The translations under genes were made by a program, and so were the position numbers. DNA of 64,000 nt from Nostoc sp. NIES-4103. GTDB taxonomy: Bacteria; Cyanobacteriota; Cyanobacteriia; Cyanobacteriales; Nostocaceae. Shown here one piece after another: positions 44,471 through 53,886 of this stretch (position 1 is its first letter; each line of letters begins with the position of its first letter). Below the pieces are notes generated by a model. It worked only from the letters and a program-made list of their open reading frames with translations, had not been told where the DNA came from and searched no databases. The stretch covers positions 2,798,883 to 2,862,882 of the forward strand of contig NZ_AP018288.1 in assembly GCF_002368335.1 (NCBI RefSeq), in the 5' to 3' direction.

Positions 44471-45109
44471 TTAAATATTATCCCGCAGCCAATTTCTAAA
44501 AGCTTGAATTGCTTGGCTGCTACCAACAACTTGACTTTGCTGGACATATTGATTTACTAGCTCAATTATCGGAATATCTGGAAAAGTAGGACTAAAATTT
44601 GACTCTACATATTTTCCACCTTGCAAGATGTTAATTTGTAAGCCTTGTTTTTCATATCGCCAAAATTCTGGTACTCCCAAAATTTGGTAATTATCCAATT
44701 GCGTGCGAGAAGTTAAATCAATTTCTATGGCTAAGTCTGGGGGTGGGTCTACACTTAAATTTATACGATTTTTACCAATAACTGCCGCTTGATTTTGAAT
44801 GTAAAAACAAGTATCCGGTTCTACTCCCTGACTCATTTTTTCGTTTTTTAGAGTGGTTGAACCTAAAGCATCATAATTAATATTTTGTGCATTCAATAAA
44901 ATTTTGACTATATCACCAATAATTTCTTTGGCTTTTTCATGTTCAGGTAAGGGAACTATAATTTCTAAAAAACCATGACTATAGGAAATTCTGGCAGCAC
45001 GATGTTCTCCCAATTCCGCCAAAATATTTTCAAATTGCTGCCAGCTAACGTCCTCAAGTAACAGTTGCTGTCCCGGTTGAATCCTCAATTGTCTTAACTC
45101 TAATAGCAT
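44471..45109 (-). CDS. Uma2 family (DUF820) protein
   Basis: 212 aa. EPDTCFYIQNQ, PPDLAIEIDLTSRT and LGVPEFWRYEKQGLQI are the Uma2 core with the putative PD-(D/E)XK acids. It is of the RLxPGQQLLLEDVSWQQFE-type N-terminal subgroup and differs strongly from the Uma2 at 10044, which has an extra C-terminal tail. The role is unknown. Confidence 0.82.
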   Translation of the reverse strand: MLLELRQLRIQPGQQLLLEDVSWQQFENILAELGEHRAARISYSHGFLEIIVPLPEHEKAKEIIGDIVKILLNAQNINYDALGSTTLKNEKMSQGVEPDTCFYIQNQAAVIGKNRINLSVDPPPDLAIEIDLTSRTQLDNYQILGVPEFWRYEKQGLQINILQGGKYVESNFSPTFPDIPIIELVNQYVQQSQVVGSSQAIQAFRNWLRDNI

Positions 45110-45129
45110 AAAGATTCATCCAACTCTTT

Positions 45130-45293
45130 TATAGCGGTTCTCAAACTAGTGAGGTACAATTTTGACCTCTCTCCAAACCTCTCTCCTTTTAGGAGAGAGG
45201 CTTTGAATTGTTCCCCCTTCCCGCTTCGGGAAGGGGGTTAGGGGGTTAGGTCTATTTGCATATCTGTACCTCACCGGATTGAAAATGGCTATA
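45130..45293. mobile_element. MITE-like element, 164 bp, with two internal hairpins
   Basis: The ends are imperfect inverted repeats of 28 bp (22 matches), starting TATAGCGGTTCTC at 45130 and ending GGCTATA at 45293; GTGAGGTAC/GTACCTCAC is the best part. Inside are CCTCTCTCC-TTTTA-GGAGAGAGG and CCCCCTTCCCG-CTT-CGGGAAGGGGG. The outer bases resemble the 9873-10010 element. Confidence 0.75.
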
Positions 45294-45392
45294 CTACAAT
45301 TGTTACGCGGTCATCTCGCCGCATTAATTTACTTTTGAAGACGTAGGGACGCACAGCTAACTGTCCGCCCCTAATTTAATAGGTGTTGTAGC

Positions 45393-46544
45393 TTACGACT
45401 TCGCTAAAACCTGCCGCAGTGCTGCTAAAAGTTGGTCAACACTTTCTTTGCGGCTATTGAAGCCCATTAGTCCGATGCGCCAAACTTGACCAGCGAGTTC
45501 GCCAAGACCACCACCAATTTCAATACCGTGTTCATTGAGTAATTGCCGTGCAATTGCTTTGCCATCTACTCCAGTGGGAATGCGGACAGTGGTCAGAGTT
45601 GGCAGTCGGTAATCTTTTTCGACGTGCATACTCAGTCCTAAATCTTCCAGTCCTTCCCAGAGATACTCTACATTCTTTTGATGACGCTGCCAGCAGTTTG
45701 CTAGTCCCTCTTCTGCAACCAAACGCAGGGCTTCCCGTAATGCATAGTACAGGTTTATGGGAGCTGTGTGATGATAGATGCGATCGCTACCCCAATACTT
45801 GCCTAGCAATGACATATCCAAATACCAGTTAGCAACCTTTGTCCGGCGTTGTTGCAATTTCTCAGCAGCACGCGCACTCATTGTAAAGGGAGAAGCCCCA
45901 GGCGGGCAACCTAAACCTTTTTGGCTACAACTGTAAGCGAGGTCAACTCCCCAAGCATCCAAAAATATGGGGACACCACCCAAACTAGTTACTGTATCTA
46001 CTAACAGTAGTGTGCCAAACTCACGGCACAATTCACCGACTCCTTCCAAAGGTTGACGCGCACCTGTGGAGGTTTCAGCGTGAACCAAAGCTAGAATAGC
46101 TGGACGATGAGTTTCTATGGCAGTTCTGAGTTCATCTAACGTGAAAACTTGTCCCCAAGGTTTTGTAATGGTTCGCACATCAGCACCATATCGCCCAGCC
46201 ATATCCACAAGGCGATTACCGAAGTAACCAGCTACACCAATCAAAACTACATCACCTGGTTCTGTGACATTAGCAATGGTTGCCTCCATTGCGGCTGTTC
46301 CCGTACCGCTGACAGCAATAGTCAGGGGGTTTTCTGTCTGCCATACGTAGCGTAAAAGAGACTGAATCTCATCCATCAGTCCTAGAAAAGCTGGGTCAAG
46401 ATGCCCAACCGGTGAAGTATTCATCGCTTGCAGTACTGCGGGATGGGCATTTGAAGGCCCCGGCCCCAACAGCAGACGGGATGGAATTTCTAAAGATTTG
46501 AGTTGTAAACGCTGACTGTCGTTAATCGAGATTGTTGAAGTCAT
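45393..46544 (-). CDS. Alanine/serine-glyoxylate aminotransferase family protein
   Basis: 383 aa from the ATG at 46544 (MTSTISINDSQRL); the longer open frame to 46649 is not conserved-looking. Class V aminotransferase: RLLLGPGPSNAHPAVL, AVSGTGTAAMEATIANV, LVDTVTSLGG with the PLP Asp, and SQKGLGCPPG with the Schiff-base Lys. In cyanobacteria this protein was first described as a soluble-hydrogenase small subunit, but the family moves amino groups to glyoxylate in photorespiration. Confidence 0.9.
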   Translation of the reverse strand: MTSTISINDSQRLQLKSLEIPSRLLLGPGPSNAHPAVLQAMNTSPVGHLDPAFLGLMDEIQSLLRYVWQTENPLTIAVSGTGTAAMEATIANVTEPGDVVLIGVAGYFGNRLVDMAGRYGADVRTITKPWGQVFTLDELRTAIETHRPAILALVHAETSTGARQPLEGVGELCREFGTLLLVDTVTSLGGVPIFLDAWGVDLAYSCSQKGLGCPPGASPFTMSARAAEKLQQRRTKVANWYLDMSLLGKYWGSDRIYHHTAPINLYYALREALRLVAEEGLANCWQRHQKNVEYLWEGLEDLGLSMHVEKDYRLPTLTTVRIPTGVDGKAIARQLLNEHGIEIGGGLGELAGQVWRIGLMGFNSRKESVDQLLAALRQVLAKS

Positions 46545-46624
46545 AAGTTTGTCTTTAGTTAGACGATAAAAAAGATGTGAGCCTCCCACGGGCGCAATAA
46601 ACGCTCCCGCAAAATATGAAAGAA

Positions 46625-46766
46625 ACACTTTCAAACCCCTACTCCCCACTCCCTACTCCCTACTCCCTGCCTTTCTTAGGAGGTATCAAGGGGTAAGGGT
46701 ATAATATCGTGTTCGGTTGAAGACTGATCGGCAAGGGGACTGGGGACTGGGGACTGGGGACTGGGA
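46625..46766. repeat. CCCTACT and GGGGACT heptamer arrays
   Basis: CCCTACTCC-type run at about 46638-46672 and four GGGGACT units at 46736-46766, upstream of the DUF1499 gene. Confidence 0.8.
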
Positions 46767-46868
46767 AATTGTGACAAAATTTAAAGGGGTTTAGAGCAAG
46801 TTTCATCATTTTTCCCCTTAAACCCAATACTCAGTCCCTAATCACCAGTCCCTTTACAATAAAAAATC

Positions 46869-47258
46869 ATGGTTTTTGCAGGTAAACGACCAAATAATTT
46901 AGGTGTTCGCAATGGCAAATTAGCACCTTGCCCTAATTCCCCTAATTGTGTTTCTAGCCAGAGTTCAGATGCAGCCCACAAAATTGCACCATTGACTTTT
47001 ACATCCACTCCAGAAAATGCGATCGCTGCTCTTAAAAGTGTGATTGAATCCTTACCAAGAACCACAATTATTACAGAAAGTAAAGATTATTTATATGCAG
47101 AATTTAAGAGTGCCTTGCTGGGATTTGTGGATGATGTCGAGTTCTATCTAGACCGTAATGCAAATGTCATACAGGTTCGCTCCGCCTCGCGCTTAGGCCT
47201 AAGCGATTTGGGCGTTAATCGTCAAAGGATAGAGACAATCAGAGCCAAGCTCAAATAA
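46869..47258 (+). CDS. DUF1499 family protein
   Basis: 129 aa. APCPNSPNCVSSQ near the N-terminus, followed by YLYAEFKSALLGFVDDVEFYLD and VRSASRLGLSDLGVNR, the signature of DUF1499. No TM helix is present. Function unknown; often found next to membrane or stress genes. Confidence 0.9.
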   Translation: MVFAGKRPNNLGVRNGKLAPCPNSPNCVSSQSSDAAHKIAPLTFTSTPENAIAALKSVIESLPRTTIITESKDYLYAEFKSALLGFVDDVEFYLDRNANVIQVRSASRLGLSDLGVNRQRIETIRAKLK

Positions 47259-47426
47259 CTATACTTGTTATTTGTCAGTTGTTATTTGTCAGTTGTTATT
47301 CTCCCTCATCCCCCCATCATCCCTGCTCCCCATCTCCCCTGCTCCCCACCTCCCCACCCCCTCAGCTTGACTTTTCAGATAAAATATGATACAAAGGCTA
47401 TTCATATGAATTAAGTAACAGTAAGT
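47259..47426. repeat. GTTATTTGTCA tandem and pyrimidine-rich run
   Basis: TGTCAGTTGTTATT occurs in tandem at about 47268-47300 and is followed by a CCCTGCTCCCCATCT-type run to 47362. Confidence 0.7.
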
Positions 47427-48227
47427 GTGAATATTTCTTCCTCTAGAAAAAAACCGCGTGTCGCATGGCAGGCGGTTTTCTCAGTAATCGTATTTATGTT
47501 CATGTACCTGCCTATACTGGTACTTGGCTTTTATAGCTTCAATCAGTCACCCTATAGTGCAACTTGGCAAGGATTCACTCTTGATTGGTATCGCAAATTG
47601 TTCAGCGATGAGCGGATATTATCAGCTTTAAAAAACAGTTTGATAGTTGCCTTTTGTGCAGTGGGTATTTCCGCAGTGCTGGGAACCTTAATGGCGGTAG
47701 GTTTAGCGCGTTATCAATTTGTGGGTAAGAAGTTGTATCGCGGTATTTCTTATCTACCGTTGATTATTCCTGATATTGCGATCGCAGTAGCTACTCTAGT
47801 TTTTTTAGCAGCGTTTGCCATTCCTTTGAGTTTATGGACAATTGTTGCGGCTCATATAGTGTTTTGTCTAGCTTACGTCGGACTTGTAGTTTCTTCACGA
47901 CTAACTAATTTAGATCCCCACCTAGAAGAAGCAGCACTAGATTTAGGAGCTACACCAGTGCAGGCTTTTATTAAAGTATTATTGCCGCAGTTAATGCCTG
48001 GTATTATAGCTGGCTGTCTCTTAGCCTTTGTTCTGAGCTTAGACGACTTTCTCATCGCCAGTTTTACCGCAGGTAGCGGTTATAACACTTTGCCAATGGA
48101 AATTTTTAGTCGCATCAGAACAGGAGTCAAGCCTGATATTAATGCTCTGAGTGTCTTATTAATTTCTGTATCTGCAATTGTCGCTTCTATAGGAGAATTA
48201 ATTCGCGTTTTTGGAGAGAAAAAGTGA
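47427..48227 (+). CDS. potC: ABC transporter permease, PotC-like (spermidine/putrescine)
   Basis: 266 aa, six TM helices, GTG start. The EAA loop EEAALDLGATPVQAFIKVLLP couples to an ATPase; SLDDFLIASFTAGSG is typical for PotC. No potA, potB or potD gene lies in the window: upstream is DUF1499 and downstream a converging kinase gene, so the rest of the transporter must be encoded elsewhere. Confidence 0.88.
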   Translation: MNISSSRKKPRVAWQAVFSVIVFMFMYLPILVLGFYSFNQSPYSATWQGFTLDWYRKLFSDERILSALKNSLIVAFCAVGISAVLGTLMAVGLARYQFVGKKLYRGISYLPLIIPDIAIAVATLVFLAAFAIPLSLWTIVAAHIVFCLAYVGLVVSSRLTNLDPHLEEAALDLGATPVQAFIKVLLPQLMPGIIAGCLLAFVLSLDDFLIASFTAGSGYNTLPMEIFSRIRTGVKPDINALSVLLISVSAIVASIGELIRVFGEKK

Positions 48228-48332
48228 ATGCATCAAAAGCAAAGGTTTTTGGAGAAAAAACCATATTATTACAACACTAGTTGGTACTGCTTCCTTGAGG
48301 GAAGATATTTCCATAACAAGAATGAATTGTTG

Positions 48333-50987
48333 TTATCGGTTTGGTAGGGGTTGCAAAAGGGTAAAGCTATATGCATCGTTGTTAGCACTGTTTTTATTAA
48401 CTTGTACTAAAACACCAACACCTTTAACTGGTTTGCGATCGTGTTCATCATTTTGACCTTGATTATTAAATTCTACGTTTCCTGTAGCACCTGGAGTTGA
48501 GAATGTTGCATCGTTTAACCTTCTGTATACATCTTGGCGGCTGGGATTATTAATTCCCTGATTTTTCAGGTCATTCAAAGCTTTAATAAATGCTTGGGCT
48601 GCGTCATAGGAAGTTATTGTTCTCCAAGTGATATTTCTTATCCATCCAATTTCTGTGGCTTTTTGTTTGAAGTTATCGTTAGCAAGATCCGGATGAGAGA
48701 ACACAGCAACCACCATACCTTTAGCAGCATCTTTGAGGTTTAATGTCTCTTGGTCATACAGCACATCTCCTGCTAAGATTTGAAACTGTTGATTGCCCAA
48801 TTTGATAATTTTTCGTGCCTGCTCTAGGGTTCTACGACTAGGAGCTAATATCAGCGCTTGTGCGTTTACATTCTTTGCTATTTGTATGCAAATTTCTGGT
48901 TTATCTGTTTGTAAATTACAATATTGAATATGGTTATTGGGATTTACTTGCTTAAATATTAACTTGTCTGTAAATTCTTTTCTGAGGGATTTGCTATAAG
49001 ATTCATCAGGTTCATAAGCAATCAATGCTTTCCGCAGTCCAAGTCTATCCCACATATAATCAGCCAAATCATTAGCAGCAATGGAATCATTAGAGCCTGT
49101 ACGAAAAACGTATGTATTTAAATTATTTAATTGTGAAGAAAAATCAGGTTTTCTGATAGCGGTACTTGTGGGTGCAATGAAAACAAGTTTTTTTGTATCA
49201 TCAAGTGCATCTGCACCGTAAATTTTTCCTGCTTTCCAAGTGTTGATACTGCTATAATGACCAATAACTCCTAAAATTTTACTTTGATTAAAATAGCTGT
49301 CCCCTGGAATATCATTTTTGGAGATATAAGTAGCTACTTCTTGAACTACGTCTCTTGTATTATTATTATCCTTGGATATTAAAATTTGAAATAAGGGTTG
49401 ATCTGGGTTTAAAGCTTGGGCAATACCTTGCAGTATTTCTACTGCAATACTACGGGTTGATTGGCCAGGGATAACAACTGCAATTGTTGGAAGATTGCCA
49501 TTACGAGCTAACTCAGTTTGAGCTACTTTGGAGTTGTAGTGGTAAATCCATGTTTCTGGATCAATATCACATTTATTTTGGCTAAAGGCTGTTTGTTGAG
49601 CAGCTAGTTGAAATCGTAATTTAGCTATGTTGAAATTATTCTCAGCTTCTTGAAAATCTTTTCTTGCAAAAGCTTCTATTCCTCGTTTTCTAGATTCATA
49701 AGCTTCTTTGCATTCTTGATTTTCGTCAATTGCTGCTGTGTTAGGAAGAAGTAAAGCTTCTTCGCCTCTGCTAAAGTATTCGGCAAAAGGTGGTAGTGGC
49801 GTTGCTGGAGTTGGTGTTAGCGTTGCTGGAGTTGTTTGCCCTGTTGTTACTGGTGATTTAGACTTAAATTGTGAACTGATAGTCACAGCGATCGCTACTG
49901 TTAACAAAGCCAAAGAAACTAAACCTATCCGCCAACGCCACCGTCTAGGAATTTTTTTGAGCCTATGGAGGAAGTTATCAAGCACAGTAGGATACTGTGT
50001 TTCACTAGCAAGAGCATCAAGAACTTCTTTAGCAGACTGTGGTCGCTCTTCTTGTCTGTATTTGAGCATCGAGTCTAAAACATTTGCAAAACGCTTGTTG
50101 CTCACATTTGTATGTTGTCTCCAATTTGAATTCAACAGCAGTTCTCTAGGATTTCTGCCTCCTGTCAACAAACACACACAGGTAGCGGCTAAAGAGTATA
50201 AATCTGATGCAGCGGATACTTTTTTACCTGCGAATTGCTCAGGTGGTGCAAAATCTGGTGTTCCTAATATAGTCGATTCATTGACAGGTAATCCTTCAAT
50301 TACTACCTGTTTCACTGTGCCAAAATCTATTAAATATAGTTTGCCATCTCTAGTACGGCGCATAATATTGGAGGGTTTAATATCCCTGTGTATAACTATG
50401 CGAGTACCATCATAATTATGGATATAATCTAATATTTTCAGAATTTCCTGTAAAATGTTGAAAACTTCATCCTCTGAAAATTGTCTTCCCTGCCTTAATT
50501 CCTGAGCTAAATTATGACCTTCGATGTAATCCTGTACTAAGTAAAAAATCCTTTGCAAAGAGCCTGTTTCTTCCTTCACTTCCACCACAAAAAAATCCCA
50601 TGCACTAGGAATTTGTTGATGGCGTAATTCTGCTAAAATACTTGCTTCATCCTGAAAAAATTTTTCTATGCGTTGAAGTTCTGACGGACTCAATACTCGT
50701 CCGGGAGGATTTCTAGGGTGCAACTGTTTGATTACACGCAGTGGTTTGTGGGGAAAGTTAATATCTTCTGCGAGAAAAGTTCTACCAAATCCACCTCGTT
50801 CTTCATCTGGAATTAATAACCTTAGCGGTACAAAATGCCCCTGCAAAATTAAAGGCATTCCGCAACAAGAGCAGCGGATTTCTGTTCTAGAACTAGAAGT
50901 GAGAGATTCCTCTGGTATAGAATTGTGAGGGTTATTACAATTTGGACGAGTGCAGTAAACTTCTATAGAGGAACCGTTATTAACCAT
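48333..50987 (-). CDS. Receptor-type Ser/Thr kinase with periplasmic ligand-binding domain
   Basis: 884 aa. A zinc-ribbon-like N-terminus (C12, C17, C39, C42), a kinase domain at about 57-335 with GGFGRTFLAED, K87, HRDIKPSN (200-207) and DFG (221-223), then a TM helix (353-372), a Thr/Pro linker, and a C-terminal region (about 495-880) like type I periplasmic binding proteins of the Leu/Ile/Val family (TIAVVIPGQSTRSIAVEILQ, GVIGHYSS, VFIAPTSTA, YMWDRLGLRKALIAYEPDE). The layout puts the kinase inside and the ligand domain outside the membrane: a one-protein receptor kinase, probably sensing an amino acid or other small molecule. The 3' end faces potC. Confidence 0.88.
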   Translation of the reverse strand: MVNNGSSIEVYCTRPNCNNPHNSIPEESLTSSSRTEIRCSCCGMPLILQGHFVPLRLLIPDEERGGFGRTFLAEDINFPHKPLRVIKQLHPRNPPGRVLSPSELQRIEKFFQDEASILAELRHQQIPSAWDFFVVEVKEETGSLQRIFYLVQDYIEGHNLAQELRQGRQFSEDEVFNILQEILKILDYIHNYDGTRIVIHRDIKPSNIMRRTRDGKLYLIDFGTVKQVVIEGLPVNESTILGTPDFAPPEQFAGKKVSAASDLYSLAATCVCLLTGGRNPRELLLNSNWRQHTNVSNKRFANVLDSMLKYRQEERPQSAKEVLDALASETQYPTVLDNFLHRLKKIPRRWRWRIGLVSLALLTVAIAVTISSQFKSKSPVTTGQTTPATLTPTPATPLPPFAEYFSRGEEALLLPNTAAIDENQECKEAYESRKRGIEAFARKDFQEAENNFNIAKLRFQLAAQQTAFSQNKCDIDPETWIYHYNSKVAQTELARNGNLPTIAVVIPGQSTRSIAVEILQGIAQALNPDQPLFQILISKDNNNTRDVVQEVATYISKNDIPGDSYFNQSKILGVIGHYSSINTWKAGKIYGADALDDTKKLVFIAPTSTAIRKPDFSSQLNNLNTYVFRTGSNDSIAANDLADYMWDRLGLRKALIAYEPDESYSKSLRKEFTDKLIFKQVNPNNHIQYCNLQTDKPEICIQIAKNVNAQALILAPSRRTLEQARKIIKLGNQQFQILAGDVLYDQETLNLKDAAKGMVVAVFSHPDLANDNFKQKATEIGWIRNITWRTITSYDAAQAFIKALNDLKNQGINNPSRQDVYRRLNDATFSTPGATGNVEFNNQGQNDEHDRKPVKGVGVLVQVNKNSANNDAYSFTLLQPLPNR

Positions 50988-51526
50988 TGATTCACCTTCA
51001 ATGTTACTTTAACTATGCACTGTTAATGAAAACTTGAAAACCAGATGATAGTTTTTATATAAATCTTTTTCTTGGTCACATCCAAATGTTCAAAAGCCTA
51101 ATACTAATTTGTAATTATTCCACACTTCTAAAAGCTTGCTCAAGCCAGATTATAGTAATTTACTCTGTGCAGTGAAACAATATATCTTGCTAGAATTTTG
51201 TATAAGTTTTTCCTTTCTATGTATGTAAAATGACTTTTATAAGAGTATTATATACGTAATAATTCTGAAATATAGCTAAGATTTTTGCAATATCCTCAAA
51301 GTAACGTTTTTTTGCTTTATGACAATGAACGCCCTGAAAATCCTGACTTGTTCAAGAAGCCAGGGTTTTCACACAAGAACTAAAATGAGTTTTTGTTTAG
51401 GAACTGACAAATAAAAGAATATCCCAAATTTTCTTGTGGGATGGGTGTCCCCACCCGTCCTTTGTCTGAAGGGCGGGCTTTCCTGTCCACCCCACAATTG
51501 AGGATAATTGATTTATTGTAAATCCC
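50988..51526. other. Intergenic region with terminator and inverted repeat
   Basis: GAAAATCCTG...CAGGGTTTTC (51336-51370) is a terminator-like stem on the porin side. TGTGGGATGGGTGTCC... with its partner ending CCACCCCACA (51435-51496) is an imperfect 60-bp inverted repeat of a common dispersed type, just after the porin stop on the minus strand. The 300 bp next to the kinase are AT-rich. Confidence 0.6.
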
Positions 51527-53110
51527 TTATATTTTGAAGGTAGTCCTAACAACTCCTAAGAAAATGTCACCATTGCTATCGTCGTGGTTTGGCGCTGTCA
51601 GCCAAACCAAGCCAGGAGTAATGCTGATTCTGTCGTTGATTTGATAGCGATAAAATCCTTCAATATGAAATCCTGTATCTGGGTCACGACGAACTAAGTT
51701 TGATAGACCTTCTGAAGTACCAGTCAATTTAGGTTGCATCCCCACAATAATTCCTCCCAAATTGCCCTTTTTGCCCAAATCGGGAAAAGCCATGGTGACA
51801 GCCCAACTCCAAACATCAGCATCGCCTTTGATTTCTCCAGTCAGCGCCCGCGCATTGATATAAGTTACCCATCCACCAATTTGCAAGTTATCACTAACTT
51901 TTAAATTTGTTTCAATTCCATAGGCATTAGCAGAAACTTTTCTACCTCCTAAATTGGATGCTAAACTACCAGTATTATGGGCTAAACCGTCGTTGTTATA
52001 ACTATTGACGTAAGTCAAAGCAATTTTGGTAGCTGTGTCTTTTTTATTTGGATAAAATATAATCTGCCCCAAGGCACCATAGCCACTTTCAAACAAGCCG
52101 TTACCTGGGTCGTTGGTATTTTTTGCCAGATAAACCACCTCTGCTTTAATATTATCGGTTGGTTTAAAAGTCACACCTGCGCCCGTATCTCCACCTAAAC
52201 GGTAAATGGGGCTATATCGACCAAAGCGAGAAATAGCACTATCTGCATCGCTTGAGAGAGGATTAATCACATCCCAATCATCAAAGTAAGTATTAAACCC
52301 TGTAGCAACTAAAACGCTGATTTTATCACCTACAGGAAAACGATATTGCAGTTTACTCAAAAAAGCATCATTAGTTGTATTACTACCAGATGCGAAACTG
52401 AGGCGAGTATCATTTCCAGGGCCATTGGGGTTAATTACATTACTCGCTTGAATTCTTGCCCTCAATTCATCTTTTCCCGTAAAACTGGATATTAAATTGA
52501 GACGAATCCGATTAAAAAATGTGAGGTTGCTATTATCTCTATCTCCACTACGGCTAGCATCTCCAAAAGCATCTGTGACTGCAAATATGATTTGACCATC
52601 GAGTCTGGTGGTTGTAGAAAACTGCTGTTGTTCTAATTGTTCGGTACGTGCTTCTAGAGTATCAATTCTACCTCGTAATGTAGCGAGTTCTGCTGCAAAT
52701 TCTTCTTGCAGCTTTTGCAAAGTCACTAAATCTTCTTTGATGGCTATATCTGCAATGTCAGTATTAATTTGTTGGTTAATTTTATCCAAGCAGGCGTTTA
52801 ATCCAGAAGCAAACTCAAAGCGAGTCATGGCGCGATCGCCCTTGAAACTACCATCCGGGTATCCAGCTATACATCCATAACGCTCGATTAAAGCCTGTAA
52901 CGCTTGAAAGGCCCAGTCTGTTGGTTGTACATCAGCAAGCTGAGAAACTGAGGTAATTGGTGCCAAATCCAATTGCACATATTGATTAACGCTGTTGTCA
53001 TCATTGGATTTTAAATCTGAGGCCTTCACTTTTGCGATCGCGCTTAGCAGCGCGATCGACATCAAAGCAGCAGGAACTAAGCCTAGAGAAACTCTAAAAA
53101 AACTCAACAT
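51527..53110 (-). CDS. Iron uptake porin (SLH domain, OprB-like barrel)
   Basis: 527 aa from the ATG at 53110, which has GGGGAG 7 nt upstream; the frame extends 15 codons further without support. Signal peptide (LGLVPAALMSIALLSAIA), an SLH domain (about 60-110: DWAFQALQALIERYGCIAGYPDGSF), a coiled coil (about 125-165) that spans the periplasm, then an OprB-type beta barrel ending in TTFKI with the C-terminal aromatic-hydrophobic signature. This is the major cyanobacterial outer-membrane protein family tied to iron and small-solute uptake. Confidence 0.92.
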   Translation of the reverse strand: MLSFFRVSLGLVPAALMSIALLSAIAKVKASDLKSNDDNSVNQYVQLDLAPITSVSQLADVQPTDWAFQALQALIERYGCIAGYPDGSFKGDRAMTRFEFASGLNACLDKINQQINTDIADIAIKEDLVTLQKLQEEFAAELATLRGRIDTLEARTEQLEQQQFSTTTRLDGQIIFAVTDAFGDASRSGDRDNSNLTFFNRIRLNLISSFTGKDELRARIQASNVINPNGPGNDTRLSFASGSNTTNDAFLSKLQYRFPVGDKISVLVATGFNTYFDDWDVINPLSSDADSAISRFGRYSPIYRLGGDTGAGVTFKPTDNIKAEVVYLAKNTNDPGNGLFESGYGALGQIIFYPNKKDTATKIALTYVNSYNNDGLAHNTGSLASNLGGRKVSANAYGIETNLKVSDNLQIGGWVTYINARALTGEIKGDADVWSWAVTMAFPDLGKKGNLGGIIVGMQPKLTGTSEGLSNLVRRDPDTGFHIEGFYRYQINDRISITPGLVWLTAPNHDDSNGDIFLGVVRTTFKI

Positions 53111-53395
53111 ATTTTTCTCCCCACAAAATTTATTTTTTAAAAACCTTTTTTGCAATCGCCAATATCCTTGATATAGTCAAAAATTAAATTGATATGCTGT
53201 ATTTTATTAACGCATACTATACACTCTGGCAAAGGTGAAAAGCAACTTGGTTGGTGTTCAATATTGGGCAACTCAACCATTAGATAATTTTGACAAACTG
53301 GGAATACAACTGCAAATTAAGCAACACAAAATTTGCTATAAATGCCAAATTCACAATAAAATTTTAATAATTGTTCACTGCCAAATAAAATTATC

Positions 53396-53504
53396 GTAGT
53401 GGCGTGATCGGGCTAAAATAGTGCATTAATAAACCACAGAGACACAAAGACACAGAGATATTAAAAGAAATTTATGCACTAAATTAGTCTTGTCACGCCA
53501 CTAC
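53396..53504. mobile_element. MITE-like element, 109 bp, GTAGTGGCGTGA ends
   Basis: GTAGTGGCGTGATCGGGCTA at 53396 and the inverted TAGTCTTGTCACGCCACTAC at the right end (53485-53504). The arms extend about 33 bp with mismatches (AGTGCAT shared). The centre is a CACAGAGACACAAAG repeat. No ORF. Confidence 0.75.
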
Positions 53505-53686
53505 AGTAATTTTATTTTTATAGCTGTCGCCAGTAGTGTTAGGACATCAACAGATGATAAAACCTAGATACAAAAAGACTTTTCACCCAGTACCCAGTCC
53601 CTAGTCCCCAGTCCCTAGCTATACTTTATAAATAACCTCTAGGACACATAGTTCGAGATGATTTATCACGAAAAATATAATCAAAG

Positions 53687-53726
53687 GGCGGCTATAAGTC
53701 TCGTTTAGTCGAGACTTATAGCCGCC
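53687..53726. other. Perfect 17-bp stem-loop
   Basis: GGCGGCTATAAGTCTCG - TTTAGT - exact complement. No T-run follows on either side, so it is not a normal terminator. It could be a transposon end, a small RNA or an mRNA structure. Confidence 0.6.
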
Positions 53727-53886
53727 AGCGATATAAAATTAGACTGATGAAACATCCTCAGAGGATGCAGCAGTTTTTACCACTAATCGGTCTAAGCTAT
53801 ACGAATTATTTCTTCTAATACACTTATCAAAACAAGGAGATTTTCCAAAAACAATTTTCTCCTAATAACCCAAGTTGCCGTTAGAA

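Larger units (their letters stand above)
53111..53886. other. Intergenic region, 776 bp, with MITE and strong hairpin
   Basis: Holds the porin promoter side (AT-rich, 53111-53395), a MITE (53396-53504), a CCCAGTCCCTAGT heptamer run (53587-53619), a 17-bp hairpin (53687-53726) and a small CATCC-TCAGA-GGATG hairpin (53753-53767). No gene is seen. Confidence 0.6.

Noticed and set aside
48211..48456. 81-codon frame after potC
   Set aside because: It overlaps the 3' end of the kinase gene and has no resemblance to PotD or any family.
49738..50415. 225-codon plus-strand frame
   Set aside because: Antisense to the kinase domain with intact HRD and DFG motifs.
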